From Vibrio marinisediminis (GTDB lineage: Bacteria > Pseudomonadota > Gammaproteobacteria > Enterobacterales > Vibrionaceae), in NCBI RefSeq assembly GCF_014050145.1, contig NZ_JACFYF010000006.1, forward strand, positions 124,001 to 188,000: a DNA stretch of 64,000 bases. Reading direction: 5' to 3'. Shown here piece after piece: positions 26,567 to 35,852 of this stretch (positions are counted from its first letter, which is position 1; each line of letters begins with the position of its first letter). The notes under the pieces were generated by a model. That model was not told the origin of the DNA. It was given only the letters and a program-made list of their open reading frames with translations, and made no database searches. A program made the translations under genes and the position numbers.

Positions 26567-27418
26567 ATGCAGACTCAAGCTATGCAGGTACCACTCGACT
26601 TGCGCCAAATTGAATCTTTCAATTTAGCGATAAAAAAAGAAATGTCTCAGGCACTTTTAAATATGGGGTACGGACATTTTGGTGGTTGCCTTTCTGTAAC
26701 GGAAACTCTCGCTTGCTTATATGGTCATTACCTAAAGCACGATCCACAAAACCCAAAACTGATAGATCGTGATCTGTTTGTTCTCTCTAAAGGTCATGCA
26801 GGTCCTGCTCTCTATGCAACACTAGCGCTACGGGGGTTCTTTGACCTCTCTTGGCTCCAAACCATTAATGCGAATGGCACAAATCTCCCAAGTCATGCTG
26901 ATATGAATAAAACACCAGGAGTCGACATGACCACAGGTTCACTTGGTCAAGGGATATCATGTGCGACAGGTATGGCGGTAGGTAGTAATTCAAATGTATT
27001 TACCATCGTCGGTGATGGCGAGCTTCAAGAAGGTCAATGCTGGGAAGCTGTTCAATTCGCGGCTCACTATAAACTCAGCAACCTTGTTGTATTTGTTGAT
27101 AACAATAAACGCCAACTCGATGGAGCACTAACTGATATACAAGAACCGTTCGATCTGCAGCAAAAATTCGCGGCTTTTGGCTTCAAATCACTGACGGTCG
27201 ACGGTGGTAATATCGCAGAAATTTGTAATGGTATAGAACAAGCGCTCGCTACAACCGACAAACCGACTGCCATTATTCTCGATACGGTAAAAGGACAAGG
27301 ATTAAAAACGGTCGTTGATATTCCTGCAAATCATCACCTGCGCATTGATGACAATCTTCGCGTAGCAATTGAAGCCGACATCACTTTGTTAGAGAGCACA
27401 ATTGAGGAGTTAAAATGA
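26567..27418 (+). CDS. Transketolase, N-terminal subunit
   Basis: A 283-residue protein that corresponds to the N-terminal third to half of transketolase. The thiamin diphosphate/Mg motif is VGDGELQEGQCWEA...FVDNN (about 146-182), preceded by SKGHAGPALYATLA and MTTGSLGQGIS. It pairs with the next gene, which overlaps it by ATGA, to form an active split transketolase. AAGAGGTTTAT gives the ribosome binding site. Housekeeping transketolase is a single chain of about 660 residues, so this is a dedicated catabolic version. It probably acts on the sugar phosphate made by the PTS. Confidence 0.9.
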   Translation: MQTQAMQVPLDLRQIESFNLAIKKEMSQALLNMGYGHFGGCLSVTETLACLYGHYLKHDPQNPKLIDRDLFVLSKGHAGPALYATLALRGFFDLSWLQTINANGTNLPSHADMNKTPGVDMTTGSLGQGISCATGMAVGSNSNVFTIVGDGELQEGQCWEAVQFAAHYKLSNLVVFVDNNKRQLDGALTDIQEPFDLQQKFAAFGFKSLTVDGGNIAEICNGIEQALATTDKPTAIILDTVKGQGLKTVVDIPANHHLRIDDNLRVAIEADITLLESTIEELK

Positions 27419-28356
27419 GTCAAGAACTTCGAGTTATTCACACTGAAATGCTAATGGAACTCGCTCATGAACATGATGAAGTAATGGTGCTGGAAGCCGA
27501 TTTGATGGGTAGCATGAGCACCGGCAAATTCGCAGAAGCACACCCCAATAAATTCCTCCAATGTGGTATAGCAGAAGCGAATATGATCGGCGTCGCTGCT
27601 GGTCTATCTGCGGTGGGTAAGGTTCCATTCGTGCATTCATTTGGCTGTTTTGCAACTCGCCGTTGTTACGATCAAGTCTTTCTTGCTGGCGGATATGCTC
27701 AGCAGCATCTCAATATATTTGGTAGTGACGCAGGCGTAACAGCCGTCGCAAACGGCGGAACACACATGCCATTTGAAGATACAGGACTGATGCGGCTTGT
27801 ACCTAACTCAACGGTTATCGATGTATCAGACGAATACGTCCTACGCGCAGCCATGCGGTATGCCTACCACCACCGAGGTGTAAACTATATCCGTTCAACT
27901 CGAAAAGATCTGCCTCATTTATATCAATCAGAATACGATATTGAAATTGGTAAAGGTAATGTGCTGAAAGAGGGAGCGACAATCACTTTAGTCGCTTCGG
28001 GCATCTGCGTACATGATGCAATGCAAGCAGCAAGCATCATTGAAGAAAAAACCGTTCATAAAGTCGCTGTTATTGATATGCATACCATCAAACCACTAGA
28101 TGTAGATTTGCTCGCTGAGTATGCCGAGAAAACTGGACGCATCATCACCATTGAAAACCATAACGTAACTGGCGGCTTAGGTGATGCTGTCGCAAGCGTA
28201 CTCCTCTCTTCAGGTGTCACTATAAAGAGCTTTTGCAAGCTGGGGGTTCAAGAGCAGTTCGGACAAGTAGGTTCACTCGATTTCTTAAAACAAACATACG
28301 GAATTAGTGCTGAGAAAATCGCAGAATCTTGTTTAAATATTCTCAACAAGCACTAA
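27415..28356 (+). CDS. Transketolase, C-terminal subunit
   Basis: A 313-residue protein with the pyrimidine-binding and C-terminal transketolase domains (VLEADLMGSMSTGKFAEAHPNKFLQCGIAEANMIGVAAGLSAVG; catalytic-glutamate context CGIAEAN; C-terminal VIDMHTIKPLD and TIENHNVTGGLGDAVAS). It overlaps the N-subunit gene by ATGA, indicating coupled 1:1 translation. Together they transfer a two-carbon unit from a ketose phosphate. Split transketolases are also known from apulose-4-phosphate (AptAB) and sulfosugar pathways. Confidence 0.9.
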   Translation: MSQELRVIHTEMLMELAHEHDEVMVLEADLMGSMSTGKFAEAHPNKFLQCGIAEANMIGVAAGLSAVGKVPFVHSFGCFATRRCYDQVFLAGGYAQQHLNIFGSDAGVTAVANGGTHMPFEDTGLMRLVPNSTVIDVSDEYVLRAAMRYAYHHRGVNYIRSTRKDLPHLYQSEYDIEIGKGNVLKEGATITLVASGICVHDAMQAASIIEEKTVHKVAVIDMHTIKPLDVDLLAEYAEKTGRIITIENHNVTGGLGDAVASVLLSSGVTIKSFCKLGVQEQFGQVGSLDFLKQTYGISAEKIAESCLNILNKH

Positions 28357-28522
28357 CCAGTACTTATTATTCGACTTAGTCTATGAGGTAAAAAACTTTT
28401 TCTAACGCTAAGGCTCACATATACTGACGGCTGGTATCGTTATAAGAGCCAGTCGCCAGTTTGGGCTTGCACTTAAGCTTTTCCCCATTTTAGTCGTATA
28501 AATAAAATTAAATCGAACCATT

Positions 28523-29251
28523 ATGACATTAGTGTTAACAGGCAAAAGACAAGTTGTTGTCGAGTTTATTGAAAATAAAATCTCAGAAAATAGAATACCT
28601 TCTGGAGAAAAACTCGATACTGAATCAGGTATAGCTAAAGCGCTCGGTATCACTCGGGCTACGGTTCGAGAAGCAACGAGTTATTTAGTTGAAAAAGGGG
28701 TCATATATCGCGTCAATGGCTCAGGACTATACGTGGGTTCTGCCAACAAACAGCGCGAAGATGATTTCCACGTTATCTCTCCATTTGATCATCAAGCCGA
28801 ACAAGCAGTACAAAGTGCCGTACGAAAAGTTTTATCTATCGACATTATTGACGTTCCTTCAGTCCAAATCGCTCATGCTCTACGTATTGACCCAAAAGAC
28901 AAAGTCTACTGTTTAGAAAGGTTGATAAGCTTTGGTTATATGCCCGTTTCATATGAAAAAGTTCATATTCCAACATCGGTTTGTGGGCTGGATGAGGTCA
29001 ATCAACTCGAAGAATCAAAATATAGCCATATGGAACAGATTACGGGGAAAAAAGTACAACTCAGAGAACAAGCTATTTCTGCCTTCAATCTGAATGATTC
29101 TAAACAAGCAGCATTACTTAAAGTTGATGAAGGACAAGCTATGATTGAACTTAGAGAACTAGTTTCGTTTGATGATGGTACTCCGTTCGAATACACCGTT
29201 GCGGTGATCAACAGTGACTTGTTTAACATTCACCAAGTACTAAGAAGATAA
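28523..29251 (+). CDS. GntR-family regulator, HutC/UTRA subfamily
   Basis: A 242-residue repressor. A winged helix-turn-helix (about 5-73, with SGEKLDTESGIAKALGITRATVREATSYLVEKGVIYRVNGSGLYV) is followed by a UTRA ligand-binding domain (about 95-240). HutC-type regulators usually sense the sugar phosphate or a related effector of their operon. It lies 166 bases after the transketolase gene on the same strand and is the likely local regulator. CTGTATAGACAG at 24375 is a candidate binding site. No strong terminator separates it from the operon. Confidence 0.9.
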   Translation: MTLVLTGKRQVVVEFIENKISENRIPSGEKLDTESGIAKALGITRATVREATSYLVEKGVIYRVNGSGLYVGSANKQREDDFHVISPFDHQAEQAVQSAVRKVLSIDIIDVPSVQIAHALRIDPKDKVYCLERLISFGYMPVSYEKVHIPTSVCGLDEVNQLEESKYSHMEQITGKKVQLREQAISAFNLNDSKQAALLKVDEGQAMIELRELVSFDDGTPFEYTVAVINSDLFNIHQVLRR

Positions 29252-29588
29252 ACAACAAAAATACAGCCATACAAAGGATTCAGTGTCGTATCGCCGACAC
29301 TAATTCTCAGCAATATGCCACTGAGCACTCACAAATCAAACTTACGTCGAGCCGCTCATTTTCCTTGCTAATTATCGACAAGCTCCAGTGAAATTTAGCT
29401 TATTACCACCCTACGAGAAAATAAAAAGAGTGATTGCTCCTCGTTATTTACTTTTACATCCTAACCTCTCAATTTCAAAGCTAAGCGCCTGATTTTAAGT
29501 TGTAAAAAAATAATAAAGGCGACATGATAAGTCCAGATACCGAGGTTTCAGCGTATATAAAAACATTATGTGCTTAGAGGGAAATAGA
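29252..29588. other. Intergenic gap with a 7-bp hairpin
   Basis: About 337 bases without a gene. AGTGTCG (29282-29288) and CGACACT (29295-29301) form a perfect 7-bp hairpin, 30 bases after the regulator stop. It lacks a T run but could be a weak terminator of the PTS operon. Nothing else stands out before the acetyltransferase gene. Confidence 0.45.
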
Positions 29589-30029
29589 ATGGAAATAACT
29601 ATCGGCAATAGTCCTGAACTCATAAAAAAAGCGCAAGCTATCCGCTATCAAGTATTCATGATCGAGCAGCAAATTCCGCCCGAGTTAGAAATCGACGGAT
29701 TCGATGAAACATCAGCTCATGCTCTCGTTACAGAACGAAGCACTGCGATTGCAACGGCGAGACTAGCAATAAAAGATGATGGTTCTTCAGTTCTGGCTAG
29801 AGTCGCTGTTGTTGAAGAATATAGAGGCAGGGGTATCGCGTCTAAGATGGTTAACTCATTGATGGACTATGCAAAAAAAGCTGGCGTAACATCTATCAAG
29901 ATTCATGCGCATGGGTATCTACAAAATTACTATGAAAAATTTGGCTTTGAGTTTGTTCAAGAGGTTGAAATTGTTGGTGCGCATCAGTTAATAGAAATGC
30001 AGCATCAAATAGCACGCACCAACATTTGA
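29589..30029 (+). CDS. GNAT-family N-acetyltransferase
   Basis: A 146-residue acetyl-CoA-dependent acetyltransferase. The acetyl-CoA loop reads VLARVAVVEEYRGRGIASKMVNSLMDYA, and the C-terminal part (YYEKFGFEFV) is typical of the fold. The upstream frame is open to 29568, but AGAGGGA seven bases before the ATG at 29589 makes that the start. The substrate is unknown; similar short GNATs modify amino acids, amines or protein N-termini. It stands alone between the PTS operon and the converging amidohydrolase. Confidence 0.85.
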   Translation: MEITIGNSPELIKKAQAIRYQVFMIEQQIPPELEIDGFDETSAHALVTERSTAIATARLAIKDDGSSVLARVAVVEEYRGRGIASKMVNSLMDYAKKAGVTSIKIHAHGYLQNYYEKFGFEFVQEVEIVGAHQLIEMQHQIARTNI

Positions 30030-30112
30030 GAGTTCAAAATATTAAAGGCAAACCATGCTTTTGCTTACACTATTAAAGCAATAAGAAAAGCTAGAGCAAT
30101 CAATTCATTAAA

Positions 30113-31630
30113 CTAAGACAATCCGACTCTCTTAGCAACTGACTCGCAATAGGACTCTCCCATGCTATATTTGGCTCGACTCAAGTAGCTTTCAAGATTT
30201 AGGTATTTGAGGGCGTTTTCATAGAAAAACCTGTTCTTAACGTCAGAAAGACCACTCCCAGACTCGGTAAATATTTGCTGCATAACATCGATATAATCAT
30301 CTAAATCGTTGATCATATCGGGCATGTGCCAATCTGAGCCGTACATAATCTTATCGCTCAACGAATAGCTGCCACCTTCCCTCATCAACTCCATGGAAAG
30401 CCTAGTAACAAATCTGTTTTTGTCATCTTCACTATTCATGACTTCGTGTAAATAACCAAATTCGCAGTAAACACTTTCATATTCTCGGCATAAATTCGCA
30501 ACACAACGAGCGTAATTATTCTGATGAGTCCATTCGTCTGAATCTAAGCCACCTGACGCCAACCACCCTTGGACTTCTTCTCCTTCCGCAATGCGCCTTC
30601 CTCCACCAGCATGTCCGAAACAAAGAATGAGGTTGGGGTTTTTATCCAACCTTGCTTGCCAATATTTAGGATGGGCATTCGCACCACTTTTACCTTTTTC
30701 CACTTCAAAGCCAGCTGGCGTACAATGTGTGAATATAGGAATTGCATGACTTTCACAATAGTCAAAAAAGACATCCGTAATGGCTTCAAGTTCTAACGGA
30801 GCATCATTTTCACAAGGACGATATCCCATTGGTGGATAAAACTTAAACCCACACATCCCAGCGGCTAATGACGTTTCAACTCGACTAATGATCTCTTCGG
30901 CAGAGAGTCTTTTTTTGTAAGCCCTTAATGGGCAGAAGGCCGAGAACCCAATTAATGAGCCCTCAGAAAGCATTGCTAAGCGCTTCATTCTAGGAATTTG
31001 CTCACTATCAAAATCAAGCTTCATTTTTTTAGCATTAAACGGATACTGCATGTCCATCATCAAGTGAATCAGAAGATAGTTCTCTGTGTATTGAGACTTA
31101 TAATAGCCTCTCAACTGATCGACTAGATATGTCTCCGAACACAGCATCTTGAAAACAAAATCCAACTTATCTATGCCTTGTTCAACTTTGGAAAACGCCT
31201 TCATCAGAAATTTCTTCAATAAGTTTCTGGTCTTTGAAAATAGATTGCCAATCCCTTTATGGATGTCCTCCACCTCTGTCTCATCACCATAGATAAATTC
31301 AATCTCTTCTAAAGTCTGTGTTAGTACCAATGATTGCTCACTCGCGTTAGGGTGATTTAGCACTTGGCTACATAGATCGTCCAAAACTTCACTGTAAAAA
31401 TCATATTGAGAATTCAGATCATCATGAACAAGAGATTTACGACCATGAGAGGCAAGCTTAAAGGCTCGGCTGTAATCAAGATCTGAGGTACGAGCTATCG
31501 CATTGACGAGCTTCTCCAGAATAAAAGCTGTGGGTCTATTAATGCCCCAAGATTTATTTATTATCTCGCCAAGCGGTACATATGCAGAATTAAAAACATG
31601 TGTATGTAGATCGATTATTTTATCAGTCAT
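30113..31630 (-). CDS. Metal-dependent hydrolase, amidohydrolase superfamily
   Basis: A 505-residue TIM-barrel hydrolase of the amidohydrolase_2 type. The metal-binding set is visible: HTH at residues 9-11 (IIDLHTHVFN), His in PIFTHCTPAG, His in CFGHAGGG and Asp in YGSDWHMPDM. A long helical insertion (about 40-190) is unusual for the family. The ATG at 31630 is chosen because GGAGAA lies just before it, inside an alternative upstream ATG at 31642. No neighbour suggests a substrate. It could be a decarboxylase or lactonase rather than an amidase. Confidence 0.8.
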   Translation of the reverse strand: MTDKIIDLHTHVFNSAYVPLGEIINKSWGINRPTAFILEKLVNAIARTSDLDYSRAFKLASHGRKSLVHDDLNSQYDFYSEVLDDLCSQVLNHPNASEQSLVLTQTLEEIEFIYGDETEVEDIHKGIGNLFSKTRNLLKKFLMKAFSKVEQGIDKLDFVFKMLCSETYLVDQLRGYYKSQYTENYLLIHLMMDMQYPFNAKKMKLDFDSEQIPRMKRLAMLSEGSLIGFSAFCPLRAYKKRLSAEEIISRVETSLAAGMCGFKFYPPMGYRPCENDAPLELEAITDVFFDYCESHAIPIFTHCTPAGFEVEKGKSGANAHPKYWQARLDKNPNLILCFGHAGGGRRIAEGEEVQGWLASGGLDSDEWTHQNNYARCVANLCREYESVYCEFGYLHEVMNSEDDKNRFVTRLSMELMREGGSYSLSDKIMYGSDWHMPDMINDLDDYIDVMQQIFTESGSGLSDVKNRFFYENALKYLNLESYLSRAKYSMGESYCESVAKRVGLS

Positions 31631-31739
31631 AAATTTCTCCATAAGATGTGTGAGTTTCAGACACCAATAAAAGGTAGACTATGAAACTAGGCCTTATATG
31701 GGTAATTTGATTAATTTATGAACTCGACGAGATTAGCTC

Positions 31740-32645
31740 TTAGCTAGTTTCTGCGTATTGCAAAATCTTATCTCTCAGCCATTGGTGAGATGGGTGGTTA
31801 TCGGTACGCTTATGCCAAATCATATACTGCTGTACTGGAACGGTTTCAAATGGAATAGGCAGAACTTGCAGTTGAAAGCGCTCAGCAAATCGATTGGCAA
31901 TGTATCGAGAGGTGCTACCAATACAATCTGAAGATGAAATCAATGCGCACATGGTGATTAATGAATCACATTCCGCGCTGATTTTTCTCTCTTTTAGCGG
32001 CAATGTCGTGAAGTAGTCTGCAGTATATTGATTGGAACGGCGCATGCGAAACGTAACGTGTTTCTCGTGGTAATACTGCGCTTCACTAATCGAGTCACTT
32101 ATCCTCGGGTGATCCTTTCTGGTGATTAATACCAGCTCATCATCTTGCACGCGTTGAGTCTTGTAACCATTAACTTGTGGGTAGTGGATATCAATTGCTA
32201 AGTCCGCCTTTTGCATACTTAAACTGTGCAGTAATTCTTCCTCATTGTTCGGTACCATGTTGAACTCAAGAGAAATATTACCCAAAGTCTGGTCAGCTTC
32301 GACAATGGGTTGCAATCTTATCAACGCTGACTCATTAACCAATATGTGAAATTGGTGGTGCTGTTGATTATCAAACTGTTTGAGTGTACTGACCGCACTG
32401 GTAATACCTTGCAAAGCTGGTTCTATTTGCTGTGCTAGCTGAATTGCAGCATTGGTTGGCGCTATTCCACGACCTTCACGAGTGAACAGATCAGCACCAA
32501 TTTGCTGCTGTAATCGCTTAAGTGCCCCACTCACCCCAGGCTGAGTCATAGCTAAAGACTCAGAAGCAAGCGTGATTGATTTGAGGCGATACACCTCTAA
32601 AAAAACAGTTAAAAGATTTAAATCCAATTTTCCAGTTTCACTCAC
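31740..32645 (-). CDS. LysR-family transcriptional regulator
   Basis: A 301-residue regulator with an N-terminal winged HTH (LDLNLLTVFLEVYRLKSITLASESLAMTQPGVSGALKRLQQQIGADLFTREGRG) and a LysR substrate-binding domain. The likely start is a GTG at 32645 with AAGGA eight bases upstream; the frame is open to a TTG at 32684, which lacks such a site. It is divergent from the alkylsulfatase gene, whose start is about 145 bases away, a classic LysR layout; it probably regulates that gene. Confidence 0.88.
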   Translation of the reverse strand: MSETGKLDLNLLTVFLEVYRLKSITLASESLAMTQPGVSGALKRLQQQIGADLFTREGRGIAPTNAAIQLAQQIEPALQGITSAVSTLKQFDNQQHHQFHILVNESALIRLQPIVEADQTLGNISLEFNMVPNNEEELLHSLSMQKADLAIDIHYPQVNGYKTQRVQDDELVLITRKDHPRISDSISEAQYYHEKHVTFRMRRSNQYTADYFTTLPLKERKISAECDSLITMCALISSSDCIGSTSRYIANRFAERFQLQVLPIPFETVPVQQYMIWHKRTDNHPSHQWLRDKILQYAETS

Positions 32646-32790
32646 CGTTTCTATCCTTACGTCCTTGTAGAAATCAATCCGCAATACATAACCAAATATG
32701 ATGTGTTAAATAAACTTTACTTTATTTTTTGCTATGTGTCTTGGTCATATACTCTCTCCATCGCAACAAACACAAATTGAAGAGGCACTT

Positions 32791-34851
32791 ATGACAACTT
32801 CTCGTACTTTGAAAAACGCATCGTTAGTTATCGCAATCTCGTTGGCGTTTCCTGCCACTGCAGCCAATCATGACCACGCACATTTTAATGATATTGGTCA
32901 GCAAGGCGGCAAAGATGCCTCTGAGATGACAATAAAAATGAATAATGAGTTCGCCAAAACACTCAACTTTGCTGACACACGAGCTTTTGAAAATAACAAC
33001 CGCGGGCTTATTGCCAGCTTCGATAAAGAGACTGGTGATATCATTCGCAACAGTTTCGACTTCATTGACCCAAGCGTCGCTAACGCAGATCAAGCACCAG
33101 ATTCAGTCAACCCTTCACTATGGCGACAAGCAGTATTAAACCAAGCCGCAGAAGGCTTGTATGAAGTTATTCCTGGAAAAGTATATCAAGTTCGCGGTGC
33201 CGATTTAGCTTCGATTTCATTCATTCGTAGTGACAACGGTTGGATCGCATATGACGTTCTGCTTACCAAAGAAGCCGCAGAGAAATCGCTGAAGTTTTTC
33301 CAAAACAATGTTCCTGAAGATGGTGACCTTCCTGTAGTAGCGATGATCTATTCACACTCACACGCCGATCACTTTGGTGGCGCAAGAGCCATTAAAGAAG
33401 CATTCCCTGAAGCAACCGTCTACGGTTCAAAACATATAACCAAAGAGATAGTTGATGAGAATGTACTGGCAGGTAATGCCATGTCACGCCGCGCCGCATA
33501 TCAATATGGCGCTACACTAAATCGCCACGAACACGGTATTGTCGATGCCGCTCTGGCGAAAGGTATCTCTTCGGGCACGATCACTTATGTATTGCCTGAT
33601 TATGAACTTAATCATGAACAAGAGATTGAAACACTGGTTATCGATGGTTTGGAAATGCAGTTTATGGATGCATCAGGCACAGAGGCCGCCTCTGAAATGG
33701 TGACATTTATTCCTAGTATGAAAGCTCTTTGGACAGGTGAGCTTACCTACCAAGGTATGCATAACATATATACCTTACGCGGAGCAAAAGTCCGTGATGG
33801 CTTAAAATGGTCGAAAAAGATCAATGAAATGTTAGTCACATGGGGTAACGAAACTGAAGTCTTGTTTGCCTCACACTCTGCGCCAATTTGGGGCGAAAGT
33901 GAAATTGAAAACTACTTAAAAATGCAGCGTGATGCTTACGGCTTTACTCACAACCAAACTCTACGTCTAGCCAATAATGGTGTGGTATTACAAGACATCG
34001 GTGATGAGATTTACAAGGTAATGCCAGAAAGCATTCAACAGTCGTGGCATACCAATGGCTACCATGGCACCTACTCTCACAATGCACGTGCCGTGTACAA
34101 CATGTATCTTGGTTACTTTGATATGAACCCTGCTAACCTAAACCCACTGCAGGTCGAGCCTGAATCAGTTAAGTTTGTGGAGTATATGGGCGGTAGCGAC
34201 GCGGTAATTGAGAAAGCTCAGCAAGACTTCAAACAAGGTGAATACCGCTTTGTCGCAACAGCATTAAACAAGGTTGTACAAGCAGAACCAAGCAACGAAA
34301 AAGCACGCGGTCTTCTGGCTGATACTTATGAGCAGTTGGGCTACCAATCTGAAGGAGCAGGCTGGAGAAACATCTACCTCACTGGAGCACAAGAGTTGCG
34401 AATTGGTACTCAACCAGGTACGCCTAAAACTGCGTCACCAGATGTATTAGCCAATATGACCATCGAGAATCTTCTGGATTACTTAGCAGTAAAAGTTGAC
34501 TCACTGAAAGCGCAAAACACGCCGTTTACGATGAACATTCAACTGCCTGATGTAAATGAGTTTTACTATGTCGAGATGTCGAACGGCAACTTAAATAATA
34601 TCCAAGTTACTGAACTAAAAGATGCTGACAGTACCTTAGTCATCAACAAAGCTGACGTATCAGACATTATTTTGCAAAAAACGACATTAACGGCATTACT
34701 TGATAGCCAACAAGCGGGTGTGAAAGGTGCCCCTTCATCGATTGATAAACTACTCTCTTCATTAACTGAAGCAGACGCGACATTTGAAATTGTTCCTCGC
34801 CCGAGCAAAGGCGAAGAAATTGATGCCGAACTATATCAACATGCACATTAA
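32791..34851 (+). CDS. Alkylsulfatase of the SdsA type (metallo-beta-lactamase fold)
   Basis: A 686-residue secreted or periplasmic enzyme with a signal peptide (MTTSRTLKNASLVIAISLAFPATAA). The metallo-beta-lactamase metal site is SHSHADHFGG, with later ligand contexts TGELTYQGMHN and FASHSAPIWG. A dimerisation domain and a C-terminal SCP2-like domain follow (from about 560), the layout of Pseudomonas SdsA1. Class III enzymes of this group release sulfate from primary alkyl sulfates such as SDS. GAGGCACTT precedes the ATG at 32791. The specific substrate is inferred. Confidence 0.9.
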   Translation: MTTSRTLKNASLVIAISLAFPATAANHDHAHFNDIGQQGGKDASEMTIKMNNEFAKTLNFADTRAFENNNRGLIASFDKETGDIIRNSFDFIDPSVANADQAPDSVNPSLWRQAVLNQAAEGLYEVIPGKVYQVRGADLASISFIRSDNGWIAYDVLLTKEAAEKSLKFFQNNVPEDGDLPVVAMIYSHSHADHFGGARAIKEAFPEATVYGSKHITKEIVDENVLAGNAMSRRAAYQYGATLNRHEHGIVDAALAKGISSGTITYVLPDYELNHEQEIETLVIDGLEMQFMDASGTEAASEMVTFIPSMKALWTGELTYQGMHNIYTLRGAKVRDGLKWSKKINEMLVTWGNETEVLFASHSAPIWGESEIENYLKMQRDAYGFTHNQTLRLANNGVVLQDIGDEIYKVMPESIQQSWHTNGYHGTYSHNARAVYNMYLGYFDMNPANLNPLQVEPESVKFVEYMGGSDAVIEKAQQDFKQGEYRFVATALNKVVQAEPSNEKARGLLADTYEQLGYQSEGAGWRNIYLTGAQELRIGTQPGTPKTASPDVLANMTIENLLDYLAVKVDSLKAQNTPFTMNIQLPDVNEFYYVEMSNGNLNNIQVTELKDADSTLVINKADVSDIILQKTTLTALLDSQQAGVKGAPSSIDKLLSSLTEADATFEIVPRPSKGEEIDAELYQHAH

Positions 34852-34868
34852 TTTGGCACCTGAATAAT

Positions 34869-34903
34869 CAATACAGATTGAAGCCTGCAATACAGATTAA
34901 AGC
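34869..34903. repeat. Short direct repeat after the alkylsulfatase gene
   Basis: CAATACAGATTGAAGC (34869-34884) and CAATACAGATTAAAGC (34888-34903) match at 15 of 16 bases, three bases apart. They lie between the sdsA-like stop and its terminator. Likely a small local duplication. Confidence 0.7.
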
Positions 34904-34918
34904 GTTAATTCAACAAAC

Positions 34919-34955
34919 AGCCTCAGCCAGAGTTATCTCGCTGAGGCTTTCTTTT
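34919..34955 (+). terminator. Terminator after the alkylsulfatase gene
   Basis: AGCCTCAGC (34919-34927) and GCTGAGGCT (34940-34948) form a perfect 9-bp stem, followed by TTCTTTTT. Confidence 0.9.
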
Positions 34956-35040
34956 TCCGCTAGCAAAACGCCACTTAATTGGTCTGAAGTCCACACTGTC
35001 TCTATACTTAATACTGAGTGTTATAAATAAGGAGTTGCGT

Positions 35041-35520
35041 ATGACTATTGCGGCTCGATTTGATCGATATTTGAAAGAACATGGTATTCCATTCCAAACC
35101 GTTCAACATGAGCATAGCCGAAGCTCTTTGCATAGTGGTACGGTAGCAGGCATCCCGTTAACGAGCTTAGCGAAAGGTGTTGTTCTTGAAGATCATCAAG
35201 GACACCATGTGATGGCGGTTCTTCCTTCGAACAATAAGATCAGTCTTTCTAAGGTTAATGATGAGCTCAGTGCGAGCTTTCATCTTGTCAAAGAGAGACA
35301 AGTGTATGAACTATTTGAAGATTGCGATACGGGCGCCGTTCCACCGATTGGTAGCCCCTATCATATGTCGACATTGTGTGATGAAACCTTAACCAATCTA
35401 GACTCTGTTTATCTGGAAGCGGGTGATCATGAAACCTTGCTTAAGCTTGATAAAGAGTCATTTAAACAGCTAATGAGTCATAGTAAATGCTTTAGATTTA
35501 GTAGCCAGGTTTTCCATTGA
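35041..35520 (+). CDS. YbaK/EbsC-type aminoacyl-tRNA deacylase
   Basis: A 159-residue protein of the YbaK/ProX editing-domain family, which hydrolyses mischarged tRNAs such as Cys- or Ala-tRNA(Pro). The fold is seen in YLKEHGIPFQTVQHEHSRSS, the lysine-containing LAKGVVLED and the glycine-rich CDTGAVPPIGSPYHM. GGAGTTGCGT precedes the ATG at 35041, so the extra upstream codons from a TTG are not used. It is a monocistronic gene with its own terminator. Confidence 0.87.
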   Translation: MTIAARFDRYLKEHGIPFQTVQHEHSRSSLHSGTVAGIPLTSLAKGVVLEDHQGHHVMAVLPSNNKISLSKVNDELSASFHLVKERQVYELFEDCDTGAVPPIGSPYHMSTLCDETLTNLDSVYLEAGDHETLLKLDKESFKQLMSHSKCFRFSSQVFH

Positions 35521-35554
35521 TGTCGATACCATGAACAGTGATTCCGCAACCAAT

Positions 35555-35584
35555 ATGCCTCTAGTGTTCGCTAGGGGCATTTTT
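35555..35584 (+). terminator. Terminator after the YbaK-like gene
   Basis: ATGCCTCTAG (35555-35564) and CTAGGGGCAT (35571-35580) pair with one G-T wobble around a 6-base loop, followed by TTTT. Confidence 0.85.
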
Positions 35585-35852
35585 GTCTCTGTTACCTTAT
35601 CTATTGGAAAACACCAGTGAGACAACATCAACATATTAATCGACAAAATCCACACCAACAAACACTACAAACAATTAACTTTCGTGACATTCATCACTTC
35701 CAAGTAATAGAGTCATCAATAACATATAACAATTGATATCATTTGTGAGATAAGTGCGGCTCGCAAGTATCAATTAAAACATTTGTTATTTGAGATTTTA
35801 TTTGATCTCGCTATCTAGCATGGACCATCAGGGTACCAATTCGGGGAGAAGT
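35585..35852 (+). promoter_or_regulatory. Upstream region of the chemoreceptor gene with a CRP-like site
   Basis: About 270 AT-rich bases without a gene. CGTGACATTCATCACT (35683-35698) has the exact GTGA-N6-TCAC core of a CRP (cAMP receptor protein) site, about 155 bases before the receptor start. I cannot place the -10 and -35 elements with confidence. Confidence 0.45.
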
